From Pedobacter nutrimenti (GTDB lineage: Bacteria > Bacteroidota > Bacteroidia > Sphingobacteriales > Sphingobacteriaceae), in contig NZ_QKLU01000010.1 in the NCBI RefSeq assembly GCF_003208655.1, positions 158,783 through 222,782 on the forward strand: a stretch of DNA of 64,000 nt, written 5' to 3'. This document shows positions 26,435 to 35,744 of this stretch, in pieces. The position numbers and the translations under genes are program-made. Position 1 is the stretch's first letter, and each line of letters begins with the position of its first letter. Below the pieces are notes generated by a model that searched no databases, was not told the DNA's origin, and saw nothing but the letters and a program-made list of their open reading frames with translations.

Positions 26435-28906
26435 ATGAGTATAAAAGATCAGTTTGATTTTGGCAATGCATTACCTATCATAAATGAAGATACCGAGTTC
26501 TTTCCTTTAATGTCCCAGCAGGACGAAGATGAAATGAACAACGAAGAAACCCCGGACGTACTGGCGATACTACCGCTGCGCAATACCGTACTTTTCCCTG
26601 GTGTAGTTATACCAATTACCGTGGGCCGGGATAAATCCATCAAATTAATTAAAGAAGCCTATAAGGGCAACCGCATTATCGGTGTGGTTTCACAGCGGGA
26701 TGTTTCTATTGAGGACCCGACTTTTGAGCAGCTGAACAGCGTAGGTACAGTTGCCCATATTATTAAAATGCTGCAAATGCCCGATGGGAATACCACGGTG
26801 ATCATACAGGGCAAACAACGGTTCAGACTGATTTCTGAAGTACAATCTGAACCTTATATTAAGGTGACCATCCAGAAATTTGAAGAAAGCAAACACAAAC
26901 AGGATAAAGAGTTTAAAGCCCTGGTGGCCTCTATCCGGGAAATGTCTGCTCAAATTATACAATTGTCCCCTAATATCCCCAGTGAAGCCGGCATCGCGCT
27001 CAAAAATATAGAAAGCACCTCTTTTCTGATCAACTTCATTTCCTCAAATATGAATGCGGATGTGTCGGACAAACAGAAAATGCTGGAAATGACCAGCCAG
27101 CGGGCACGCGCTGAAATGGTCATGGAACTCCTTACCCTGGAGCTCCAGATGCTGGAACTGAAAAATCAGATCCAGTCCAAGGTCCGTACAGACCTGGACA
27201 AACAGCAAAGGGATTATTTCCTGAATCAACAACTTAAAACCATTCAGGAAGAGTTGGGCGGAAATTCTTCAGATGTGGAGTATGAAGCCCTGGAGACCCG
27301 TGCCAAAAAGAAAAAATGGGCAGTTCATGTAAAAGACCATTTTAACAAAGAATTGGAAAAGCTGGGCCGCATGAATCCTGCCGCACCAGATTATTCTATA
27401 CAGATCAATTATCTGGAATTGCTTCTGGACCTTCCATGGAACGATTTCACCAAAGACAATTTTGATTTGAAACGGGCACAGCGTGTGCTGGACAAAGACC
27501 ATTTTGGATTGGAGAAAGTAAAGCAAAGGATTATAGAATACCTGGCCGTACTTAAACTAAAAAGGGACATGAAAGCCCCCATCCTTTGTTTGGTTGGGCC
27601 TCCGGGGGTTGGTAAAACTTCCCTGGGCAAGTCCATTGCAAAGGCTTTAAACCGCAATTATGTACGTATGGCATTGGGTGGCATCCGGGATGAAGCTGAA
27701 ATCCGCGGGCACAGAAAAACCTATATAGGTGCCATGCCGGGTAGAATTATACAGTCTATAAAAAAAGCCGGCGCAGCCAACCCGGTATTTGTACTGGATG
27801 AAATTGACAAAGTCGGTTCAGATTTCAGGGGTGATCCTTCTTCTGCTTTGCTGGAAGTTTTGGACCCTGAACAAAACAATGCTTTCAATGACCATTATGT
27901 AGAGGCAGATTACGACCTGTCCAACGTATTGTTTATTGCGACGGCCAACTCCCTGAGCACCATACAACCGGCATTGCTGGACCGTATGGAAATCATTGAA
28001 GTGAACGGCTATACCATTGAAGAGAAAATTGAGATCGCAAAAAAATACCTGCTGCCAAAACAAAAAGAGGTACATGGGATTAAATCGAAAGACATTAACC
28101 TGAAAGCGGGTCTTATTGAAAAAGTTATAGAAGACTACACCAGGGAATCTGGGGTAAGGGGCCTGGAAAAAAAGATAGGTTCTCTGGTCAGAGGGGTTGC
28201 TACAAAAATTGCGATGGAAGAAAGCTATGAGCCTTCTTTAACTGAGCAGGATGTGGAACGGATTCTTGGGGCCCCGATTTTTGACAAGGATCTATATGAA
28301 GGCAATGAAGTTGCCGGTGTGGTAACAGGCCTGGCCTGGACCTCTGTGGGCGGGGATATCCTGTTTATTGAAGCAAGCCTAAGCCCAGGTAAAGGCAAAC
28401 TGACCCTGACCGGAAATTTGGGAGATGTGATGAAGGAATCGGCAGTGATTGCCCTCGCCTACCTGCGTGCGCATGCCAGTTTGTTCGATATAGATTATGA
28501 TTTATTCGATCATTTTGACATCCACATCCATGTTCCGGCAGGAGCAACTCCAAAAGATGGTCCTTCAGCGGGAATTACCATGCTGACCGCCCTCACTTCT
28601 GCTTTTACACAACGTAAGGTAAAATCCAATCTGGCAATGACAGGCGAAATTACCCTGAGGGGCAAAGTACTGCCGGTTGGCGGGATTAAAGAAAAGATTC
28701 TTGCTGCCAAAAGAGCCAACATCAAAGACATCATTTTGTGTAAATCGAACAAAAAAGACATTCTGGAAATTAAGGAAAGTTACATCAAGGACCTGAATTT
28801 TCATTATGTATCTGAAATGAAAGAGGTGATTGATCTGGCCCTGACCAGGGATAAAGTAAAAAATCCCCTGGACCTGAGCATTAAAACAAAAACAGCTTCA
28901 AACTAA
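26435..28906 (+). CDS. lon: ATP-dependent protease La (Lon)
   Basis: This 823-residue cytoplasmic AAA+ serine protease degrades misfolded and regulatory proteins. The start at MSIKDQFDF is chosen: the frame stays open back to a TTG at 26276, but that stretch is not conserved-looking and overlaps the promoter region. The N-terminal substrate-binding domain begins ILPLRNTVLFPGVV. Walker A GPPGVGKT lies at 388-395, and Walker B is in VFVLDEIDKVG. The protease domain has the Ser-Lys pair S711 (KDGPSAGIT) and K754 (GGIKEK), spaced 43 residues as in E. coli Lon. A terminator follows. Confidence 0.96.
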   Translation: MSIKDQFDFGNALPIINEDTEFFPLMSQQDEDEMNNEETPDVLAILPLRNTVLFPGVVIPITVGRDKSIKLIKEAYKGNRIIGVVSQRDVSIEDPTFEQLNSVGTVAHIIKMLQMPDGNTTVIIQGKQRFRLISEVQSEPYIKVTIQKFEESKHKQDKEFKALVASIREMSAQIIQLSPNIPSEAGIALKNIESTSFLINFISSNMNADVSDKQKMLEMTSQRARAEMVMELLTLELQMLELKNQIQSKVRTDLDKQQRDYFLNQQLKTIQEELGGNSSDVEYEALETRAKKKKWAVHVKDHFNKELEKLGRMNPAAPDYSIQINYLELLLDLPWNDFTKDNFDLKRAQRVLDKDHFGLEKVKQRIIEYLAVLKLKRDMKAPILCLVGPPGVGKTSLGKSIAKALNRNYVRMALGGIRDEAEIRGHRKTYIGAMPGRIIQSIKKAGAANPVFVLDEIDKVGSDFRGDPSSALLEVLDPEQNNAFNDHYVEADYDLSNVLFIATANSLSTIQPALLDRMEIIEVNGYTIEEKIEIAKKYLLPKQKEVHGIKSKDINLKAGLIEKVIEDYTRESGVRGLEKKIGSLVRGVATKIAMEESYEPSLTEQDVERILGAPIFDKDLYEGNEVAGVVTGLAWTSVGGDILFIEASLSPGKGKLTLTGNLGDVMKESAVIALAYLRAHASLFDIDYDLFDHFDIHIHVPAGATPKDGPSAGITMLTALTSAFTQRKVKSNLAMTGEITLRGKVLPVGGIKEKILAAKRANIKDIILCKSNKKDILEIKESYIKDLNFHYVSEMKEVIDLALTRDKVKNPLDLSIKTKTASN

Positions 28907-28938
28907 TTGAAGGGTTTGTGTTAAAATAAATATCTTTA

Positions 28939-28965
28939 AGCCCCGGCTAAAGCCGGGGCTTTTTA
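28939..28965 (+). terminator. Intrinsic terminator of lon
   Basis: A 9-10 base G+C-rich stem (28939-28948 with 28951-28960) with a tight loop is followed by five T. It lies 33 bases after the lon stop. Confidence 0.85.
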
Positions 28966-28974
28966 TTTTCCGGC

Positions 28975-29931
28975 ATGAAATTATTTAAATCCAGTCTTAC
29001 AGGACTTTTCCTTTGTTTTTCCCTTGCACAAACCAGTGCACAAACCTATAAAAACGAGTTTGGCTTTAGAAGTGATAACGACGCTTATCTGGCACAGGGC
29101 TCAGACCGTTATTATACCAATGGGCTGTTTATCCAGTTTCGCCACGCCTTTAATCAGCAGGAGCTAAAAGAAGGCCTGGAGAAAAAAACGCTGGAAATTA
29201 CCCTGGGACAAAAAATGTACAACCCGATTTCGGGATTTGTTCCGGATCCGGCCAAACAGGACCGCCCCTTTGCAGGTTATTTGTATGGGGAAGGTGCTTT
29301 GAACTGGTTCTTTAAAAATGAAAGTATTTTCCGTGCCGCGGCACAGATCGGGACCACGGGTCCCAATTCCCTTGCCCAGAAAGCACAGGAGCTTTTGCAC
29401 AGGACTGTTGGCTTCTATGCTCCTGAAGGATGGGATTACCAGATAAAAAATGAAATGGCCATTAACCTGTCTGCACAATATACCCGTTTGCTTTACAGAA
29501 CCCCGAATCCTTTTCTGGATTTTTCTTTTGAAGGTTATGCCAATGCGGGGACTACTTTTAGTGGCGCAGGTGCAGGAATTATAATTCGCGCGGGAAGCAT
29601 TAACCAGTTGTTCAATTCGGCCTACACCAATGCGGCAATTGGTCAAAATGCCAAAACGAAAGGACTCGTTAAGCAAGAGCTCTTTTTTTATGCAAAACCC
29701 CAGCTTAATTTTGTGGCCTATGATGCAACCATACAGGGCAGTTTATTTAACCACAACAGTCCGGTCACTTTTGGTTCCAAGCCGGTTGTTTTTGCCCAGC
29801 AGCTTGGTGTAAATTATAGTTCCCAACGTTTTACTGCTGATTTTGCCGTATTATTTAAAACAAAGGAAGTAAAGAGTACCGCATGGGCGCACCAGTATGG
29901 TACCATTAGCCTGTTTTACCGCTTCAACTGA
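28975..29931 (+). CDS. LpxR-like lipid A deacylase family protein (DUF2219)
   Basis: This 318-residue protein has a signal peptide ending near TSAQ. The N-terminal part of the mature protein has the LpxR signature: FRSDNDAYLAQGSDRYYTNGLFIQF, cut here to show SDND and DRYYTNG as key elements. LpxR is an outer-membrane 12-stranded barrel that removes the 3'-acyloxyacyl group from lipid A. Later strands (NPFLDFSFEGYAN, FNFVAYDAT-like and the terminal GTISLFYRFN with a C-terminal aromatic/Asn end) fit a barrel. Whether it is an active deacylase is uncertain. The gene starts 9 bases after the lon terminator. Confidence 0.8.
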   Translation: MKLFKSSLTGLFLCFSLAQTSAQTYKNEFGFRSDNDAYLAQGSDRYYTNGLFIQFRHAFNQQELKEGLEKKTLEITLGQKMYNPISGFVPDPAKQDRPFAGYLYGEGALNWFFKNESIFRAAAQIGTTGPNSLAQKAQELLHRTVGFYAPEGWDYQIKNEMAINLSAQYTRLLYRTPNPFLDFSFEGYANAGTTFSGAGAGIIIRAGSINQLFNSAYTNAAIGQNAKTKGLVKQELFFYAKPQLNFVAYDATIQGSLFNHNSPVTFGSKPVVFAQQLGVNYSSQRFTADFAVLFKTKEVKSTAWAHQYGTISLFYRFN

Positions 29932-29949
29932 TCCTATTTGTACGGACAT

Positions 29950-29983
29950 AAAAAAACCTCAATAATCTAATTGAGGTTTTTTT
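29950..29983. terminator. Bidirectional terminator shared by lpxR-like gene and arfB
   Basis: A 14-base stem (29950-29963 with 29970-29983) ends in seven A and seven T, so it works in both directions. On the minus strand the hairpin begins within the last codons of arfB and holds its TGA stop (29959-29961) in the 3' arm. Confidence 0.85.
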
Positions 29984-30372
29984 CGGCCAGCTTTTTTTAA
30001 GGCTTTATTCTGTTTTTCTTCCAGTCGTTTTTTTACGATTGCCCTGGGTATTTTACTTGGCTTTCTTGCCTTTTCCACATGCAAAGCTGCTTTTAAAAGA
30101 TGTAGTAATTTTGCAATGGTCTTTTCTTTATTCAGCAACTGACTCCTATCTTCCTGGGATACGATATGCAGGTAGCCTTCCTGATCTATACGGTTGGCGA
30201 GCCTGCTGATGACCAGCGTTTTTTCCTGCTCATCAAGAAAGGGAACCTCCGATAATCTGATGAGCAATTCTACTTTACTGGAAACCTTATTTACATGCTG
30301 TCCGCCCTTCCCTCCGCTTCTGGAGGTTTTAAAACTGGCCGTTTTCAGGATATCTTCTCTTACTGGTAACAT
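29959..30372 (-). CDS. arfB: Alternative ribosome-rescue factor ArfB (peptidyl-tRNA hydrolase)
   Basis: This 137-residue release-factor-like protein frees ribosomes stalled without a stop codon. The catalytic GGQ sits at 23-25 in SRSGGKGGQHVNKVSSKVEL-type context, preceded by ILKTASFKTS. The C-terminal tail is strongly basic (KKRLEEKQNKALKKAGRKK), as needed to enter the empty mRNA channel. There is no codon-recognition domain, in contrast with RF1/RF2. The stop codon is placed inside the terminator stem. Confidence 0.93.
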   Translation of the reverse strand: MLPVREDILKTASFKTSRSGGKGGQHVNKVSSKVELLIRLSEVPFLDEQEKTLVISRLANRIDQEGYLHIVSQEDRSQLLNKEKTIAKLLHLLKAALHVEKARKPSKIPRAIVKKRLEEKQNKALKKAGRKKPQLDY

Positions 30373-30500
30373 GTTGTAAAATTAAGCATATCTTTCTTAA
30401 CTGATAAATGATAAGTGCGCAAAGCGTATTAAAAGCTTAAACTTATTTGAAAGCTGCCAAAATTATGAAGCTTTTTACCCGGAAAATTTGGCCGAAATAT

Positions 30501-30508
30501 TAACTTTG
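30501..30508 (+). promoter_or_regulatory. Candidate -7 box of cmk
   Basis: TAACTTTG fits TAnnTTTG and ends only 5 bases before the cmk ATG at 30514; no matching TTTG lies 19 bases upstream. If used, the transcript would be leaderless or nearly so. Confidence 0.4.
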
Positions 30509-30513
30509 CACTC

Positions 30514-31191
30514 ATGAGAAAAAACCTGGTTGTAGCTATTGATGGCTATTCATCATGCGGAAAGAGTACACTTGCAAAGGCTTTGGCTAAAAAATTAGGT
30601 TTCATCTATATAGACAGCGGTGCCATGTACCGTGCGGTAACTCTTTATTTCATCCGCAATCAGGTCAACATCAATGATCCCGAAGCTGTCAAATATGCGC
30701 TTGCGCATATCGAATTGAATTTCCACTCCCGGGATTATCAGTCGCACATCACTTTAAACGGGGAAGAAGTATCAGAAGAAATCAGGTTAATGCCTGTTTC
30801 TGAAAAAGTAAGTGAGGTTTCAGCCAATAAACTGGTCCGTCATGAAATGGTCCGCCAGCAACAGCGTATGGGGAAATCCAAAAACATTGTCATGGATGGC
30901 AGGGATATTGGCACAAAGGTTTTCGAGGATGCGCAGGTTAAACTTTTCATGACAGCTGACCCTAAAATCAGGGCAGAAAGAAGGTTTAAGGAAATGCAAA
31001 GCAAGGGAGATACCAGTACCACGCTCGAAGAGGTCTTTGAAAACCTTGCCCACAGGGACTATGCAGACACCACCCGTGCAGAGAGCCCTTTGACCCGCGC
31101 CCAGGATGCCATTATTCTGGACAATACCAATATTACGCAGGACGAACAGCTGCAATTTGCCCTATCTAAAGTACAGCCCTTTTTGAGTTAA
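30514..31191 (+). CDS. cmk: (d)CMP kinase
   Basis: This 225-residue nucleoside monophosphate kinase phosphorylates CMP and dCMP. The P-loop GYSSCGKST lies at 11-19. IYIDSGAMYRAVTLYF, MDGRDIGTKVFEDAQVKLFMTADP and RAERRFKEM supply the CMP site and lid. The DGRDIGT and D-S-G-A-M-Y-R blocks are diagnostic for Cmk. The last codons form a weak 9-base stem with the following bases (31176-31199), without a T run. Confidence 0.95.
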   Translation: MRKNLVVAIDGYSSCGKSTLAKALAKKLGFIYIDSGAMYRAVTLYFIRNQVNINDPEAVKYALAHIELNFHSRDYQSHITLNGEEVSEEIRLMPVSEKVSEVSANKLVRHEMVRQQQRMGKSKNIVMDGRDIGTKVFEDAQVKLFMTADPKIRAERRFKEMQSKGDTSTTLEEVFENLAHRDYADTTRAESPLTRAQDAIILDNTNITQDEQLQFALSKVQPFLS

Positions 31192-31324
31192 AAAAGGGCA
31201 TTTACCCTGTTTATAACATCATTATTACACTTTCCCGGACTTTAAGGTAACAATATTACATTATTGTGTTTTCTGGCATAATGTTATTAAATACTTTTAT
31301 CGCTTGTTAAATTTATTATAATAA

Positions 31325-32509
31325 ATGCATATACCCTTTATGAAAACAATCCCTTTAGCGCTCCTGATCTTGTCCGGATCAGTACTGATTTCCTGCGGCG
31401 GTAATAAAAAAGAAAAAGAAGCGCAGGCCGCAGCTGCAGCGAAACAGCCACAGCCTTATCCGGTTTTAACGGTAAAAGAGCAATCAACTACCCTGAACTC
31501 TCAATACCCGGCAACCCTGGAAGGTATTCAGAACATCGATATACGGCCTAAAGTGGATGGGTTTATTCAGAGGATTTATGTAGATGAAGGTGCCGCAGTT
31601 AAAAAGGGCCAGATTTTATTTACCATTGATGCCCCGCAATATGAGCAGGCCGTCAGAACTGCAAAAGCGGCCATCAGCAGCGCAGAGGCAGATGTCAATA
31701 CAGCACAATTGCAGGTGAATAAAACCAAACCATTGGTGGATAAAGACATCATCAGTAAATATGAACTGGATGCTGCCCAGCTGACTCTTCAAAGTAAAAA
31801 AGCAGCCCTTGCCCAAGCCAAAGCTGAACTGGTCAATGCAAAAGTGAATTTAGGTTATACCACCATTACCAGTCCTGTTGACGGGGTAATTGGTAGCATT
31901 CCATTTAAAACCGGAAGTCTGGTGAGCAGCAGCGGTACCACACCTTTGACCACAGTTGCCAACATTTCAAAGATATATGCTTATTTCTCTCTGAATGAAA
32001 AGCAGTTACTGGATTTCTCCAGAAATTACAAAGGCAAAACACTCGAGGCGCAAATGAAAAACATTCCGGCTGTATCCCTGGCCCTGGCAGATGGGACCAT
32101 TTATGCCGAGAATGGAAAAATAGAATCCATCAACAGTTTAATCAATACAGGAACAGGTTCAGTAAGCTTAAGGGCAACTTTCAGCAATCCGGTCAGGCTG
32201 CTCAGAAGTGGTGCCAGTGCGCAGGTGATTATCCCGCAGCACCTGGAAAATGTAATCCTTATTCCTCAAAAGGCGACCACCGACCTTCAGGGTAAAAAGT
32301 TCGTTTTCGTGGTCGATGACAAAGGCATTGTTAAAAACACAGAAATTGAGATCATGGAAAACGCAAAGGATAATTTCTATGTGGTCACCAAAGGCCTGAA
32401 AGCAAATGATAAAATTGTGCTCGAAGGTTTTCAATCCCTTAAAGATGGGGCTGAAATCAAACCGCAGGAACAAAGTGCGGATTCTGTTTATGCTGCTCCA
32501 AAAAAATAA
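31325..32509 (+). CDS. RND efflux periplasmic adaptor lipoprotein (AcrA/MexA type)
   Basis: This 394-residue membrane fusion protein may instead start at the ATG at 31340, which gives the more canonical leader MKTIPLALLILSGS. The lipobox is LISC. The mature protein has the barrel-sandwich/lipoyl halves (IRPKVDGFIQRIYVDEGAAVKKGQ, cut to its core, and TTITSPVDGVIGSIPFKTGSLV). Between them is a long alpha-hairpin rich in Ala, Lys and Gln (about 95-175), and a beta-barrel and membrane-proximal domain follow. It bridges the inner-membrane pump and the outer channel encoded directly downstream in one operon. The exported compound is unknown. Confidence 0.93.
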   Translation: MHIPFMKTIPLALLILSGSVLISCGGNKKEKEAQAAAAAKQPQPYPVLTVKEQSTTLNSQYPATLEGIQNIDIRPKVDGFIQRIYVDEGAAVKKGQILFTIDAPQYEQAVRTAKAAISSAEADVNTAQLQVNKTKPLVDKDIISKYELDAAQLTLQSKKAALAQAKAELVNAKVNLGYTTITSPVDGVIGSIPFKTGSLVSSSGTTPLTTVANISKIYAYFSLNEKQLLDFSRNYKGKTLEAQMKNIPAVSLALADGTIYAENGKIESINSLINTGTGSVSLRATFSNPVRLLRSGASAQVIIPQHLENVILIPQKATTDLQGKKFVFVVDDKGIVKNTEIEIMENAKDNFYVVTKGLKANDKIVLEGFQSLKDGAEIKPQEQSADSVYAAPKK

Positions 32510-32557
32510 GTAACCTGTTGATGACTTCCGGCCATCCGGCCGGCTGAAATAAGATAT

Positions 32558-35500
32558 ATGTTTAAGAAATTTATAGAAAAGCCAGTTTTATCTACGGTCA
32601 TCTCGATTATTATCGTGATCCTGGGTGTACTGGGCTTAATTACAATACCTGTCTCCCAGTACCCGGAAATTGCGCCGCCTACCGTACAGGTATCGGCCTC
32701 TTACCAGGGAGCGAATGCCGATGTGGTAATGAACAGTGTGGTGGTTCCTTTAGAGGAACAGATTAACGGTGTAGAGGACATGACTTACATGACTTCCTCC
32801 GCCGGGAATGACGGTACTGCAACCATTACCGTTAATTTTAAACTGGGTACCAATCCCGATCTGGCGGCTGTAAACGTTCAGAACCGTGTTTCCAGGGCAA
32901 CAAGTTTACTGCCTGCAGAGGTCACCAGGGCGGGTGTAATCACCGCAAAAAAACAGGCCAGTAACGTGCTTATTTTTGGTCTTTACAGTGACAATCCTTC
33001 CTATGATCAAAAGTTTCTGCAAAATTACGCCAACATCAATCTGATCCCCCAAATCAAAAGGATCAATGGGGTCGGCGATGCGAATGCTTTTGGTTTAATG
33101 GATTATACCATGAGGATTTGGCTGAAACCGGACGTGATGGCAACCTATGGCCTGGTGCCCAATGATGTTAGTGTGGCATTGGCCGAGCAAAATATAGAGG
33201 CCGCTCCGGGACAATTTGGTGAACAGGGCAAACAATCTTTCCAATATACCCTTAAATATACCGGTAGGCTGAAAACCGAAACAGAATTCAGCAACATCAT
33301 TATTAAAACCGGCGCCAACGGACAGGTGCTGCGTTTAAAAGATGTGGCCAGGATAGAGCTGGGTGCGCAAAGTTATGCCAGTTCGGTTAGTTTTGACGGG
33401 AAACCAGCCCTAGGTATTGCGATTAACCAAACAGCAGGCTCCAATGCGAAAGAGGTTATTGAAGGCTCTATAAAAGTACTCGATGACGCTTCGGCGGCCT
33501 TCCCTAAGGGGGTGCATTATGCACCACTGGTGAACGTGAATGACTTCCTGGACGCTTCCATTGAAAAAGTAATCCATACCCTGATCGAGGCATTTATCCT
33601 GGTGTTCCTGGTGGTGTTCATTTTCCTGCAGGATTTCCGTTCGACATTGATCCCGGCCATCAGTGTGCCGGTTGCGATTATCGGTACCTTTTTCTTTTTA
33701 AGCCTTTTTGGTTTCACCATCAATTTACTAACCCTATTCGCTTTGGTTTTGGCCATTGGTATTGTGGTTGATGATGCCATTGTGGTGGTAGAGGCTGTAC
33801 ACGCCAAATTGGACCATGGTTATAAATCGGCCAAAAAAGCAACCATTGATGCCATGGATGACATTTCCGGGGCCATTATTTCCATTACCCTGGTCATGGC
33901 CGCGGTATTTATTCCGGTGAGTTTTATCCAGGGTTCTTCGGGTGTATTTTACAAACAATTTGGTTTAACCCTGGCCATTGCCATTATTCTTTCTGCCATC
34001 AATGCATTAACGCTCAGTCCTGCCTTGTGTGCCCTTTTCCTGAAACCCCACGAGGATGACCACGGTAAAAAGAAAAATTTCCTGCAACGTTTTTATGTTG
34101 CCTTTAATACTTCTTTCGACCGGATGACCAGTAAATACAAAAAGTCCGTGACTTTTCTTTCCCATAACAAATGGGTAGCTGGCCTGGGCATCGCCTTATT
34201 TACGGTCGTTCTGATCTGGACCATGAGGACAACTCCAAAAGGTTTTGTTCCCAATGAGGATCTTGGAACAATTATGTCGGATATTTCTTTGCCTGCAGCC
34301 AGCTCCCAGGAGCAGACCAATGCGGTGATCACCAGAATTGACAGTATTGTCCATACCATTCCTGAAATAAAAAATTCCTTAAAAGTAATTGGCCGCAGTA
34401 TGATCAGCGGTACGGGAAGTTCTTATGGAATGGTGATTTCCAGGCTGAAACCATGGGATCAGCGACAAAGAGATGTAAAGGCTATTATTGGTGAACTCTT
34501 TGCCAAAACAGCCAGTATTAAAGGCGCCAAAGTGATTTTCTTTGCCCCGCCTACCATACAGGGTTTTGGAACCAGCGGGGGCTTCGAGTTCCAGCTGCAG
34601 GATAAAACAGGCGGAGACATCAACAAGTTTAGCGCCATCGGCAACAACTTCCTTGCAGCCTTGAGCAAAAGAAAGGAAATCCAGTATGCGGCAACGTCCT
34701 TTAACCCCAACTTCCCTCAGTACCTGATAGAAGTCAATACGGCCAGGGCCAAACAAGCCGGCTTAAGCGTCAGTGACATTCTGGGTGTTTTACAGGGTTA
34801 TTATGGAGGGGTCTATGCGTCAAATTTTAATAAATTTGGAAAACAATACCGGGTCATGTACCAGGCCGATGCCCAGTACCGTGCAAACGAACAAAGCTTA
34901 AACGGCATTTATGTGCGAAATGCAAACGGTTCCATGGCGCCAATCTCGGAGTTCATTAACCTGAAAAAAGTTTATGGCCCTCAGGCAATTTCCCGTTTCA
35001 ACTTATTTACATCCATTTCGATAACAGGTAACCCCAGTACTGGCTTTAGTTCTGGTGATGCTTTAAAAGCAGTACAGGAAGAAGCGGCCATCCATTTACC
35101 AGCGGGTTATGGTTATGAGTTTTCCGGATTGTCCAGGGAAGAAATTTCCGGTGGCAACCAAACGGTATTCATCTTCCTGCTCTGCGTGATTTTTGTGTAC
35201 TTTTTATTGTGTGCCCAGTATGAAAGTTATATCCTTCCCCTATCTGTACTGATCTCTTTACCGATTGGTCTGGCAGGTGTGTTTATTTTTGATAAAATCT
35301 TTGGCATTGACAACAACATCTATACACAGATTACCTTGATCATGCTGGTGGGCTTACTGGCAAAAAATGCCATTTTAATTGTAGAGTTTGCAGTAGACCG
35401 CCGCAGAAAAGGCATGAGCATTGTAGCGGCAGCAGTAGAAGGTGCGACAGCACGTTTACGTCCGATCCTGATGACCTCATTTGCCTTTATTTTAGGTTTG

Positions 35501-35734
35501 CTCCCACTGATGCTCTCCACAGGCGTGGGCGCGTCGGGTAACAAATCTATTGGTACCGGTGCCGTTGGAGGGATGCTGGTTGGTACAGTTTTCGGGATAT
35601 TTGTGATCCCGGCCTTATTTATCGTGTTCCAGACTTTACAGGAAAAAGTAAGCAATAAATCACCATTTGACGAAAACGTAGATAAAGAACAGCAGGACAT
35701 TGAATTTCCAGTGGCCGATGTCCGTGAACATTAA
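32558..35734 (+). CDS. RND efflux pump permease (AcrB/HAE1 family)
   Basis: This 1058-residue proton-driven inner-membrane pump has twelve membrane helices and two large periplasmic loops. It begins MFKKFIEKPVLSTVISIIIV, typical of AcrB. The proton-relay aspartates are D405 and D406 in IVVDDAIVVVEAV, and the paired lysine is K936 in GLLAKNAILIVEFA. The hydrophobic-amphiphilic efflux branch is indicated by VPLEEQINGVEDMTYM and PTVQVSASYQGANADVV. It lies 48 bases after the adaptor gene and 10 before the channel gene. Multidrug or detergent-like substrates are likely but not determined. Confidence 0.95.
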   Translation: MFKKFIEKPVLSTVISIIIVILGVLGLITIPVSQYPEIAPPTVQVSASYQGANADVVMNSVVVPLEEQINGVEDMTYMTSSAGNDGTATITVNFKLGTNPDLAAVNVQNRVSRATSLLPAEVTRAGVITAKKQASNVLIFGLYSDNPSYDQKFLQNYANINLIPQIKRINGVGDANAFGLMDYTMRIWLKPDVMATYGLVPNDVSVALAEQNIEAAPGQFGEQGKQSFQYTLKYTGRLKTETEFSNIIIKTGANGQVLRLKDVARIELGAQSYASSVSFDGKPALGIAINQTAGSNAKEVIEGSIKVLDDASAAFPKGVHYAPLVNVNDFLDASIEKVIHTLIEAFILVFLVVFIFLQDFRSTLIPAISVPVAIIGTFFFLSLFGFTINLLTLFALVLAIGIVVDDAIVVVEAVHAKLDHGYKSAKKATIDAMDDISGAIISITLVMAAVFIPVSFIQGSSGVFYKQFGLTLAIAIILSAINALTLSPALCALFLKPHEDDHGKKKNFLQRFYVAFNTSFDRMTSKYKKSVTFLSHNKWVAGLGIALFTVVLIWTMRTTPKGFVPNEDLGTIMSDISLPAASSQEQTNAVITRIDSIVHTIPEIKNSLKVIGRSMISGTGSSYGMVISRLKPWDQRQRDVKAIIGELFAKTASIKGAKVIFFAPPTIQGFGTSGGFEFQLQDKTGGDINKFSAIGNNFLAALSKRKEIQYAATSFNPNFPQYLIEVNTARAKQAGLSVSDILGVLQGYYGGVYASNFNKFGKQYRVMYQADAQYRANEQSLNGIYVRNANGSMAPISEFINLKKVYGPQAISRFNLFTSISITGNPSTGFSSGDALKAVQEEAAIHLPAGYGYEFSGLSREEISGGNQTVFIFLLCVIFVYFLLCAQYESYILPLSVLISLPIGLAGVFIFDKIFGIDNNIYTQITLIMLVGLLAKNAILIVEFAVDRRRKGMSIVAAAVEGATARLRPILMTSFAFILGLLPLMLSTGVGASGNKSIGTGAVGGMLVGTVFGIFVIPALFIVFQTLQEKVSNKSPFDENVDKEQQDIEFPVADVREH

Positions 35735-35744
35735 CCTTAAAAAC

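Noticed and set aside
31176..31199. Hairpin at the end of cmk as terminator
   Set aside because: It has a 9-base A/T-heavy stem but no T run after it; too weak to call.
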